The translations under genes and the position numbers were made by a program. 64,000 nucleotides of DNA from Ignavibacteriota bacterium (GTDB lineage: Bacteria; Bacteroidota; Ignavibacteria; Palsa-1295), in the NCBI GenBank assembly GCA_003151825.1, contig PLYO01000002.1, positions 39,300 through 103,299 on the forward strand, in the 5' to 3' direction. Positions 42,022 through 49,649 of the stretch are shown in pieces. The notes below the pieces were generated by a model. That model was not told where the DNA came from, ran no database searches, and saw only the letters and a list, made by a program, of their open reading frames with translations. Each line of letters opens with the position of its first letter. Positions within the stretch are counted from its first letter, which is position 1.

Positions 42022-43587
42022 CTATGGCGTGTCCGAACTCGCCATTCGAAGTTTCATAATTTGAACGTAACCTACCATACCAACGGAATCGAAATAAAGT
42101 TCATCCCTTCTGGCGATAGTATCGATGTCTTCGATAAACGGTTTCCAGTCGGCGATATACGTGAAGTGTTCGTTGCGAAGATACTCGGCAAGCCGGCCTT
42201 GCTGATGCGCGCGCAGAGCTTCGGAGTTTACCTTCCCATCGAGATTGATAACGTTCGGCGCGATAAAGCTGGTAATGCCGGATTGGAGCATCCCAATCTT
42301 TTCGGCGGGATGCTGCGCCGCCCATTCCCCCATCTCATAAAAATCGAAGGACCTCGGCACGGTCAAAAAAGCCACTCTATATCCCGCGAGGAAAAAAAAG
42401 AGGCCAAGCGCAGCGAGCGCGAGCATGACGGGCCGCGCCGTTCGCGGATTCGTCCCATGCCAAAGCATCCATGCGCTCGCCGCAACAACGATCGACCACA
42501 ACATGCGGCCCGGCTGAAGATAGCGCGAAATAAAATGCGGCGCGCGAAAAAAGAAAACATAAAAAATAAGGAGCGCCAGCGAAAAAAGGAGAAATGGCAA
42601 CAGAACCTTCATTCGGAATAGGCGAAACACCTCGCGAAGCCGCGTACGATAAAAAGCCCACGCAAGCCCGGGAACAAGCAAGAAAGTCCATATTCCATAG
42701 ACCGTCCTTCCCAGCGTGTGAGGCAGATAGACGATAAGGGTGGCAATCTCGGAAATCGCTTCCGTTGCCTTTGCAATATTTTCGAAGGGAGGCATGGGCC
42801 AGCTATTCTCGGCCTGCCCGCTCGAGGGCATTAAGCTTCCAAACGCCGCCCAATTATAAATCCACCAGGGTAGGCTCATGAGAAGCGCGATGGCGCCGAC
42901 TACAATTGCCTCGCGCGGGCGACGCTCGAAAAAGAGCATCGTTGCAAAAATCGCAACGAGAATCGCAGCGTCGATCCTGGTTAGCACCACGAGGCCCAGC
43001 ACTGCCCCGAAGCCGGCCCATCGCCAAAGCGAAACCCGCGCGTTATTTGCTCTGTCCTTTAAAATCCCGGCATAAAGCATAATCGCCAGAAGCAGCAAAA
43101 GCGATAAAAGACCTGTCTCGAGGCCGTTTGTCATCTGTCCAAAAATCTCGAACGTGCCCATCCAAAGCGCGGCGGCAATAATGGGAGCGGTGAGGCCGTT
43201 TCGTTGCGGCTCGCGTTCCAATACTCTCATTACCAACGCAACCGCCCACACCGAAAGCGCGGCGATTACGCCATTCAATATAAAGCTCCACCGGACGGCG
43301 AGCCACGCATCGGTGCCGCAAAGCCAGAAAATGGGCGTATAAAGCAAGACGATGAGCGGCTGAAAGCCATTCGTCAAATGGACACCTTCGACCGATGGGC
43401 CGTGGCCTGCGGCAAGGTGACGGGCAATCGAGAAGAGATAGTAGGCGTCGTCCGTATAAGGAAGCCCGGTGAGCGCGCGCTCAGGCCGGAGCGCCAACGG
43501 CACACGCAGCGCGAGCGCAGTAATCGAAAGGACCGCGACCGAGTATTTCTCTCTCCGGCTCAGCGAAGAACTCCACATGGAATACAA
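42022..43587 (-). CDS. Polytopic membrane glycosyltransferase-like protein
   Basis: 521 residues with about ten transmembrane helices. An early loop holds LTGLPYTDDAYYLFSIARHLAAG, the DD motif and arrangement of GT-C fold mannosyl/arabinosyl-type transferases. A C-terminal extracytoplasmic part (HPAEKIGMLQSGITSFIAPN...) follows. It is probably a lipid-linked-sugar transferase. It heads the minus-strand unit with the BNR protein and the HisA-like gene. A start at 43578 (MWSSSLSR) is an alternative. Confidence 0.78.
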   Translation of the reverse strand: MYSMWSSSLSRREKYSVAVLSITALALRVPLALRPERALTGLPYTDDAYYLFSIARHLAAGHGPSVEGVHLTNGFQPLIVLLYTPIFWLCGTDAWLAVRWSFILNGVIAALSVWAVALVMRVLEREPQRNGLTAPIIAAALWMGTFEIFGQMTNGLETGLLSLLLLLAIMLYAGILKDRANNARVSLWRWAGFGAVLGLVVLTRIDAAILVAIFATMLFFERRPREAIVVGAIALLMSLPWWIYNWAAFGSLMPSSGQAENSWPMPPFENIAKATEAISEIATLIVYLPHTLGRTVYGIWTFLLVPGLAWAFYRTRLREVFRLFRMKVLLPFLLFSLALLIFYVFFFRAPHFISRYLQPGRMLWSIVVAASAWMLWHGTNPRTARPVMLALAALGLFFFLAGYRVAFLTVPRSFDFYEMGEWAAQHPAEKIGMLQSGITSFIAPNVINLDGKVNSEALRAHQQGRLAEYLRNEHFTYIADWKPFIEDIDTIARRDELYFDSVGMVGYVQIMKLRMASSDTP

Positions 43588-44136
43588 TTAACGCAAAACG
43601 GGCACAATCATTCAACCAGCAAGAATTCTTTATTCATCGAACGGAATTTCCTCAAAAGGCTGGAACTCCTCCGTCCGAATTGGCATTTTATAGCTAACTC
43701 TAATGCCTGAGCGCCTCGGTGAGGCTGTCAGGTGGCACGAATCAATTTCCCTGTGGCCAATCGATTCGGTAGTTTTAATGCGACCAGGATTGTCATGCAT
43801 CGCGGGGATGCAGGGACAGCAACTCTCACAGACTGAATCCCACCGCCGGATGAGCCGTTTTTACGCTCGGCGAAGGACCATTGTGAATCGTTCATTTAGA
43901 TAGTTCGAGAATAATAATGAGGTTAGCTCTGAAAGCCCTCATGGAAAATGGGTAGTTGCAGCAAGCGGAAATTTTTAACGCGCTGCCTGCCTACTCAGAT
44001 TAGTTAAAAAATTAATTTCACTAACAACGGAATAGTTTAGCCTGCGGATCGTTCCCAAAGGCCCGTTCAGATCGATCTCCTTAGAAAGACCGGCTGACAC
44101 AATAGCTCACACTTACAATAGATACACCATCACACC
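43588..44136. other. Intergenic region between divergent genes with one strong hairpin
   Basis: No gene is evident in 549 bp. At 43706-43732 lies cctga-gc-gcctc-ggt-gaggc-tg-tcagg, a two-tier hairpin. The stretch 43920-44040 is AT-rich and may hold the promoter of the 44137 gene, but no convincing -35/-10 pair stands out. Confidence 0.5.
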
Positions 44137-46146
44137 ATGATTACCATTATTGGCGGCGGCTTCTCGGGCCTTTCCGCCGCATATTTTCTCCACCGCGCGG
44201 GTAAAGACGTAACGCTCCTCGAATGGTCACGCAGCCTCGGCGGCCGCGCCTCGACGCGCAATGTCGGCTACCGGACAATGGATTCCGGCGCGCAGCGCAT
44301 CGATCTATCCCCGCTCGCGTCCAATCAGCTTGAGACCAACGCTCGCGCTTTGCTGCGCGCCGTGGCGATCGAGCGCGGAGTGCTGCAACATGCTCTCCCG
44401 TTTCCATCGCCGGTCTTCCGCTTCGATGGACGTTCCATTCAGACGGCCCATGAGGTCGAAGTACCGAACTGGTCCTATCTCGAAGGCGGGATGAATGTCC
44501 TGGCCGACGCCTTAGTCAAGGATATTTCGGTGCGCACCCATACGCGCATCAGCGATATTGTGATCGAAAAGGATGGCTATCAACTCCGCAATCAACGCGG
44601 CGAGATCACGCCGTCGGAAGGCGTCGTCATTGCGCTGCCGGCTCCCTACGCGCTGGCACTCTTGCTGCCCCACGCGGAGAAAAACAAAAAAATCAAGCGG
44701 ATTACCGATCTCTTTAACGATGTAAATTACGAGCCGATGATCGGCGCCATGTTCGGCACGACGAAAATTGACTTTCGCGAGCCGTTCACTTCCCTCTTCA
44801 CCGACGATGTGACCGCGCCGATTTTCTGGCTTTCGCAGGAAAGCCGACGCCGGCCGCTCGGCATTCGCAAGAACGAAATGGCGTTCGTGCTCCAGCTTGG
44901 AGCCGAAATCAGCCGCGATTACGTACTCAAAAGCGATAAAGAAACCTTCGTTGCTGTCGAGCGCGTGTTCGAGGAAGTGCTCGATGTCGCGCTACCGGAT
45001 ATTGTCTATGGCGAAATCCAGCGCTGGCCGGCGGCATTTCTTTCGTCCTCGCCATTTACGGTCGATACGATAAAAGAGGACGAGTTCAAAGTGCCGCTGT
45101 ATCTCGCCGGGGATTACATCGCCGGCCAAAGCTCGATGGCATCCGCATTCTGGAGCGGCAAGCAAATCGCCGACCGATTAGTGGGCGTCGATACATTCCA
45201 GTTTATCGAAAATCCCGTGCGTGAGCAAGCGCGGCTTGCCGAAGAAGAATGGAAAGCCGTTATTCCACCGGCGCCCGCACCACGGAAAGCTCCGAAGTCG
45301 GCACACAAACACGCCAATAAAAAATACGACGCGGAAAAAGGAAAGCGCGTCTATGTCGCGCCCGAGAAAAGAGGAAAAGAAAAATTGGGCAGACCCTACG
45401 GCTCGCGGCCTCAAGGACAGGGTCGCGCACCAAGACGCGGAGGGCCACCGCCGCGCCGTGGCGCGCCGCGCCAGGGCGGTTGGCAGCAAGGACCACGGCA
45501 GCAATCCGCGCGACCGAGGCAAGGACAGCGCTCGCAGCCTTACGCGCAGCGCGGGCCATCGCAATATGGCGGACAAGGTTACGCGCCCCGCGAAGGTTAC
45601 GCGCCGCGCGGACCGGCACGTCCGTATGGAAATCAAGATCAGGCGCGCCCCTATGGCCAGCAGGAGCAGGGACGCTCCTACGGTCAGCGTTCTGGCCCGG
45701 GTGGGCCACGCGCTCCGAGGCCGGGCAGACAGGAAAGGCAATACGGCGATCAAGGACAAGGCCGATCCTACGGTCAGGGTCAGGGACAAGGACGGTCTTA
45801 CGGTCAAGGCCAGGGACAAGGGAGATCGTACGGTCAGGGAGGCCAGGGGCAAGGATATGGACAAGGTCGCCCACAACGCCCGCGTCCGCAGGGCGAACGA
45901 TCGAACAATTACGGTAGCGGCGGCGCGCCCTATCGCCAACCCAGAGATAGCAACGGCCCGCCTTCGCAAGGTGGCAGGCAATATGGAAGCCGCAGTGGCC
46001 AGCAGCAGAACGTATATTCCACTAACGTTCGCCCGCAGCGAGACCGCGGCGGATACGAACCGACTCAGCCACGCACGAGCGGCTTCGAAAGCCCCGCGCC
46101 ACGCCGACCGAGACGCCCTGAGGACGATTCGATCGGGAACCGGTAG
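44137..46146 (+). CDS. FAD-dependent amine-oxidase-like protein with Arg/Gly/Gln-rich tail
   Basis: 669 residues. Residues 1-~350 form a flavin amine oxidase/protoporphyrinogen oxidase-type domain: GGGFSGLSAAYFLHRAGKDV (dinucleotide fold), LEWSRSLGGRAST, and the C-terminal FAD motif YLAGDYIAGQSSMASAFWSGKQ. Residues ~395-669 are a low-complexity tail of R, G, Q, P, Y and S with repeats such as GQGRSYGQGQ and RPYGQ. Such tails are disordered and often bind nucleic acid or drive condensate formation; this is known of RGG proteins, not shown for this family. The tail is in the same frame with no stop, so the fusion is real at the DNA level. The substrate is unknown. Confidence 0.82.
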   Translation: MITIIGGGFSGLSAAYFLHRAGKDVTLLEWSRSLGGRASTRNVGYRTMDSGAQRIDLSPLASNQLETNARALLRAVAIERGVLQHALPFPSPVFRFDGRSIQTAHEVEVPNWSYLEGGMNVLADALVKDISVRTHTRISDIVIEKDGYQLRNQRGEITPSEGVVIALPAPYALALLLPHAEKNKKIKRITDLFNDVNYEPMIGAMFGTTKIDFREPFTSLFTDDVTAPIFWLSQESRRRPLGIRKNEMAFVLQLGAEISRDYVLKSDKETFVAVERVFEEVLDVALPDIVYGEIQRWPAAFLSSSPFTVDTIKEDEFKVPLYLAGDYIAGQSSMASAFWSGKQIADRLVGVDTFQFIENPVREQARLAEEEWKAVIPPAPAPRKAPKSAHKHANKKYDAEKGKRVYVAPEKRGKEKLGRPYGSRPQGQGRAPRRGGPPPRRGAPRQGGWQQGPRQQSARPRQGQRSQPYAQRGPSQYGGQGYAPREGYAPRGPARPYGNQDQARPYGQQEQGRSYGQRSGPGGPRAPRPGRQERQYGDQGQGRSYGQGQGQGRSYGQGQGQGRSYGQGGQGQGYGQGRPQRPRPQGERSNNYGSGGAPYRQPRDSNGPPSQGGRQYGSRSGQQQNVYSTNVRPQRDRGGYEPTQPRTSGFESPAPRRPRRPEDDSIGNR

Positions 46147-46255
46147 GGATTAATTACGAATGACGAATTACAAATTACGAATGGGGGAGAAATCTCTCAT
46201 TCGTGATTTGCCATGAGGTTTCCCTCAAGGTCATTCATATTTACCCCACCCTGCG

Positions 46256-46349
46256 GGCACCTTTAAGATAAATTCCCGCTTTTCACCCATACCATGAACC
46301 CAAACCGCTTCCTCGCGCTTGCCCTCTTCGCCTGGCTTGCTGCCGCGCC
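46256..46349 (+). pseudogene. Signal-peptide fragment of an exported protein gene (duplicate 1)
   Basis: A 94-bp stretch with a leader (gataaattcccgcttttca) and an ATG at 46294 encodes MNPNRFLALALFAWLAAAP, a clear signal peptide, then stops two codons later (PN-stop). A near-identical 94 bp recurs at 46987-47080. Both are truncated gene starts and they bracket the DUF4160/DUF2442 cassette. Confidence 0.75.
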
Positions 46350-46369
46350 AAATTGATATATATTTTTCC

Positions 46370-46603
46370 ATGCCTGTTATCTACCGCGAAAACGGTTATG
46401 TATTCTTTTTCTATTCCGCAGACCGCCGCGAGAAAAAGCATATGCACGTTCGCAAAGGCGACGGTGTTGCTAAGTATTGGTTGGAACCAGTCGATTTATT
46501 CAAAAGCTCGGGATTCCGGTCATCGGAACTGAGAGAAATTCGCAAAATTATCGAAGAGAACAATGAAAACTTCCTCGAACAATGGGATCGCTACTTTAGC
46601 TGA
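46370..46603 (+). CDS. DUF4160 protein, probable toxin-antitoxin-like module member
   Basis: 77 residues from ATG 46370 (the longer frame from 46319 reads through the signal-peptide fragment). The DUF4160 pattern is complete: PVIYRENGYVFFFYSADRRE, then KKHMHVRKGDGVAKYWLEP, and EIRKIIEENNENFLEQWDRYF. DUF4160 genes are regularly paired with DUF2442 genes, as here, with a 41-bp overlap. The pair is regarded as toxin-antitoxin-like, but its activity is not established to my knowledge. It appears to be inserted within a duplicated gene start. Confidence 0.9.
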   Translation: MPVIYRENGYVFFFYSADRREKKHMHVRKGDGVAKYWLEPVDLFKSSGFRSSELREIRKIIEENNENFLEQWDRYFS

Positions 46604-46961
46604 CGACGAAGTGCGGGCCATCGATCTTAAATTTACAACAGATTCCCTCATCGCCTACCTCGAGGACGGACGGTCAATCGAAGTTCCGCTGGAGTGGTAT
46701 CCGCGACTCGCTCACGCGCCGGCTGCGAAGCTACGGAATTACGAATGGATCGGACGAGGTCTCGGCATCGCATGGCCGGAACTCGATGAAGACCTATCCG
46801 TCGAAGGATTTTTAAAAGGCATTCGCGCGCCGCGGACCGGCGAGTATATGAATTTCCCGTGGAGAAAAGATCCCAAGTCGATGGCCGTCTCGAAACGGCG
46901 CAAGACCATTCCTTCGCCCTCTGTTAGAGCCGGAAGACGAGAGCGCCGCGCCGTGATATAG
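46563..46961 (+). CDS. DUF2442 protein, partner of DUF4160
   Basis: 132 residues. The DUF2442 core is DEVRAIDLKFTTDSLIAYLEDGRSIEVPLEWYPRL... and GLGIAWPELDEDLSVEGFLKG. DUF2442 proteins are small and commonly sit immediately after DUF4160. The N-terminal 15 residues overlap the DUF4160 gene. The C-terminus beyond the domain is basic (SKRRKTIPSPSVRAGRRERRAV), possibly for nucleic acid contact. Confidence 0.9.
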   Translation: MKTSSNNGIATLADDEVRAIDLKFTTDSLIAYLEDGRSIEVPLEWYPRLAHAPAAKLRNYEWIGRGLGIAWPELDEDLSVEGFLKGIRAPRTGEYMNFPWRKDPKSMAVSKRRKTIPSPSVRAGRRERRAVI

Positions 46962-46986
46962 GCACTTCGAATTACCCTGTTTGGAT

Positions 46987-47080
46987 GGCACCTTTAAGAT
47001 AAATTCCCGCTTTTCAAGCATACCATGAACCCAAACCGCTTTCTCGCGCTTGCCCTCTTCGTCTGGCTTGCCGCCGCGCC
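46987..47080 (+). pseudogene. Signal-peptide fragment of an exported protein gene (duplicate 2)
   Basis: Second copy of the 94-bp gene start (ATG at 47025), continuing as ...AAAPAGEAHMIKV and then a stop. It is nearly identical to 46256-46349. The pair makes a direct repeat around the DUF4160/DUF2442 cassette; the body of the original gene is missing, replaced downstream by the DUF2971 gene. Confidence 0.75.
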
Positions 47081-47116
47081 CGCCGGCGAAGCGCACATGA
47101 TTAAAGTATAAGACTC

Positions 47117-47869
47117 ATGTATCACGTACATTATTCTGCACTGATACCGCAGGATTCACAACCTTTATATCGTTACACAACATTTGAACGGTTTAAGGAT
47201 ATGTTAGAGAATTCATCTCTTTATCTACGTAGTGTGGCGAAATTCCCCGATGGAACTGAAGCGTTAATGACTGCGTCTACAACTGCTCAACTTCGAGAAA
47301 AAGAGCCAGATCGATTAGCAATTGAAAAATATTTCCTACTGCATAAAGCGACACGTCCATTTGGTTTTGCTCAATGTTGGTGTGCTCATTCCACCGAATT
47401 GGTGCCGATGTGGGAGCGTTTTTCGCCTTCGGAAAGACCGAACGTTATTTCGAAGCATGGCATCGCTATTCGAACGAGTTTCGCGGCACTTAGAAATTCT
47501 CTTGATAAAAAGGATGAGCGTCTCGTCCGAATGAGTCTAATAAAATATCTGGATAGACATTCTGAACTTTCAAACTATGATAACATGCTATCGGCATTTC
47601 TTGAAAAAGACATTTCGCTAATTGATGAGCGTGAGTTAAGAGTTCTTTTTTATGATATTGAAGCATTTCAAAAAAGTACTCAAATACCAACATATCGGGA
47701 TCCGCAATATAGGAGAATTCCAATTAATCCCATAACACTAGTCGAGTCTGTAATTCCATCTCCAACAGCTGGTTCAACCGAAATAGATCAGATACGTTCT
47801 TTGCTATCTAATTTTGGGATCGAAAATCGGCTTGAGCATTCAAGACTGCGCGAGAAGGCGTCCTACTAA
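47117..47869 (+). CDS. DUF2971-type protein
   Basis: 250 residues. The N-terminus LYRYTTFERFKDMLENSSLYLRS and the later FGFAQCWCAHSTELVPMWERFS are the DUF2971 layout, a family of unknown function often found in defence or mobile gene neighbourhoods. Base composition is clearly more AT-rich than the neighbours, so it was probably acquired. It follows directly on the second signal-peptide fragment, next to the DUF4160/DUF2442 cassette, suggesting a small acquired island from about 46.3 to 47.9 kb. Confidence 0.7.
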   Translation: MYHVHYSALIPQDSQPLYRYTTFERFKDMLENSSLYLRSVAKFPDGTEALMTASTTAQLREKEPDRLAIEKYFLLHKATRPFGFAQCWCAHSTELVPMWERFSPSERPNVISKHGIAIRTSFAALRNSLDKKDERLVRMSLIKYLDRHSELSNYDNMLSAFLEKDISLIDERELRVLFYDIEAFQKSTQIPTYRDPQYRRIPINPITLVESVIPSPTAGSTEIDQIRSLLSNFGIENRLEHSRLREKASY

Positions 47870-47929
47870 AGTCAATAGGAATCATTATCATCAGTTTTTT
47901 CTATTTCATTTGCTTTCCACTTAGACATC

Positions 47930-48934
47930 ATGGTTCCTATTAAAGTATGTAGCATTGTCATTTTTGCATTTTTAACTTTCGTCTGCGGAGCGCCACTTCA
48001 CGCGCAGTGGGTGCAAACGAATGGGCCGAATGTGGGTCCTAGAGCTGTCATTGCCCTTGCTGTGAGCGGCACGAATCTCTTTGCCGGGGCTTCCTTCGAC
48101 GGCGTTTATCGCTCGACCGACAACGGCACAAGCTGGACGGAGGACACTGCCGGCATGGGAGCGCAATACGTCGCTGCCCTTGCGGTGATCGGCGCGAATC
48201 TCTTTGCCGGGACTTTCTACGGCGTTTATCTCTCGACCGACAACGGCACAAACTGGACTGCGGTCAATAGTGGCTTAACGAACGATACAGTAATAACCCT
48301 CGCGGTGATCGGCTTGAATCTATTTGCAGGGACTCAAAGCGGCGGTGTTTTTCTCTCGACCGACAACGGCATAAGCTGGAGGGCGGCGAGTACCGGATTG
48401 CCAGCGAACGCAGAAGTCAATGCCTTTGCGGTGATCGGCACGAATCTCTTTGCCGAGGCTATTAAAGAGAATGGGGGACATATTAATGGCGGTGGTGTTT
48501 TTATTTCGACGAACAATGGCGATTCCTGGGACTCGGCGAGTACCGGTTTGAACGCTTATGTCAATGCCCTTGCGGTGAGCGGCACGAATATCTTTGCCGG
48601 GGATGATGTAGGCGTCGTCTGGCGGCGCCCACTTTTGGATTTCGGAATTAGCGCCGTTGCCCAAGCACCGCCGATGCGCGATGCCATCCGCAGCTATCCC
48701 AATCCCTTCTCGCAATCTACGGAGATCGCGTTTACCTCTGCCACTGCGGGCTATGCGGAGGTATCGGTGGTGAATATCTTGGGTGTAGAGGCTGCGCATC
48801 TGTTTTCCGGCGAGTTAGAAGCCGGGAATCATTCCTTCGCGTGGGATGCACAGGGGATGGCGCAGGGAAGTTATTGGTGCATCGTCCGCATGGGCGGAAG
48901 CGTGGAGCGGATCGCACTATCGATCGAGCGGTAA
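47930..48934 (+). CDS. T9SS-exported protein with tandem YCF48/BNR repeats
   Basis: 334 residues with signal peptide (VCSIVIFAFLTFVCGAPLHA), five tandem ~40-residue repeats of the form ALAVSGTNLFAGASFDGVY-RSTDNGTSW (Asp-box type), and a type-A sorting domain starting IRSYPNPFSQSTEIAF and ending RIALSIER. The repeats are so alike at the DNA level that unequal recombination could change their number. It stands alone and is convergent with the 48938-49649 gene pair, whose end lies 4 bp away. Confidence 0.88.
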   Translation: MVPIKVCSIVIFAFLTFVCGAPLHAQWVQTNGPNVGPRAVIALAVSGTNLFAGASFDGVYRSTDNGTSWTEDTAGMGAQYVAALAVIGANLFAGTFYGVYLSTDNGTNWTAVNSGLTNDTVITLAVIGLNLFAGTQSGGVFLSTDNGISWRAASTGLPANAEVNAFAVIGTNLFAEAIKENGGHINGGGVFISTNNGDSWDSASTGLNAYVNALAVSGTNIFAGDDVGVVWRRPLLDFGISAVAQAPPMRDAIRSYPNPFSQSTEIAFTSATAGYAEVSVVNILGVEAAHLFSGELEAGNHSFAWDAQGMAQGSYWCIVRMGGSVERIALSIER

Positions 48935-48937
48935 GGA

Positions 48938-49120
48938 TTAGTGTTTCGCTTTGGCTTTCGGTTTGGTGTGTGCTGAAGGAATCGAACGCGATTTCCCATT
49001 ACGCTCCCGTTTGGCCTTTTGAGCTTTCAGATACTCACTGAACGCCTTCCGTTCTTCCGGCGTCCATGGCTCATCGATAACCACCATGTCAATTTCGTCA
49101 AATTTTTTATAGTCTGGCAT
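48938..49120 (-). CDS. Small charged protein, probable partner of the upstream GNAT-like gene
   Basis: 60 residues with an acidic first half (DEIDMVVIDEPWTPEERKAF) and a basic Lys-rich end (KAQKAKRERNGKSR...KPKAKAKH). It overlaps the 3' end of the 180-residue gene by 14 bp. The VIDEP pattern is seen in small proteins that accompany toxin-like genes. This supports an antitoxin-like role, as inference. Confidence 0.6.
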   Translation of the reverse strand: MPDYKKFDEIDMVVIDEPWTPEERKAFSEYLKAQKAKRERNGKSRSIPSAHTKPKAKAKH

Positions 49121-49649
49121 TGTCGAAATCCTTAAAATAGCTGCGAACCAATGGATATGCCGCTTCGGTATCTAGGAACATCCGATTGCCGTATAATGGT
49201 TTTGCCCCGAGAGTTTTTTCATAGTGCTCGATAAGCGCCGATTTAGCTATAAAAGCGAGATGGCCACCATATCCCTTTTCAAACGACTTCTTGCACACAA
49301 AAGCCACCAAATTCGGAGCAACTCCTGCATAAAGCTTTGTATGTCCCTTGTTGAACGAGGCACTTTCGATCAAGTGCAAAAAGAAGTGATCGCCCATATC
49401 TTCGATGCTCATAATGCCATGCAGAATGGAAGGATTTTCTTTTGTTACAAGAGCATAAACTTCACGTTCCGCGCTTTTCAATTCCATTCGCCAATTAAAT
49501 TGCCATTTAGAGCGATTCAAAGATGAAATGTCCACGGTTTTAAGCCTTACGATTTCCGTTTCGAAAATCTCTCCGGTGAGGATATTTTCGATGGAATTCG
49601 TGAGCTTATCGACTTCAAAATCCAACCGGGCAGGAGTTCGCTTACTCAC
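49107..49649 (-). CDS. GNAT-like protein of unknown function, toxin-antitoxin-like
   Basis: 180 residues. The C-terminal half has HTKLYAGVAPNLVAFVCKKS and KGYGGHLAFIAKSALIEHYE, which resemble the acetyl-CoA-binding turn and helix of GNAT acetyltransferases, followed by GNRMFLDTEAAYPLV. The start overlaps the stop of the large BNR/T9SS gene by 4 bp, and its own end overlaps the 60-residue gene by 14 bp. GNAT-fold toxins paired with small antitoxins exist, but those antitoxins usually come first and bind DNA. The assignment remains tentative. Confidence 0.6.
   Translation of the reverse strand: MSKRTPARLDFEVDKLTNSIENILTGEIFETEIVRLKTVDISSLNRSKWQFNWRMELKSAEREVYALVTKENPSILHGIMSIEDMGDHFFLHLIESASFNKGHTKLYAGVAPNLVAFVCKKSFEKGYGGHLAFIAKSALIEHYEKTLGAKPLYGNRMFLDTEAAYPLVRSYFKDFDNARL

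Noticed and set aside
45178-45981. 267-residue minus-strand frame opposite the Arg/Gly-rich tail
   Set aside because: It is a shadow of the low-complexity GC-rich tail of the FAD protein; its Leu/Ala/Arg pattern simply mirrors the repeats, and the FAD domain runs in frame into the tail on the other strand.
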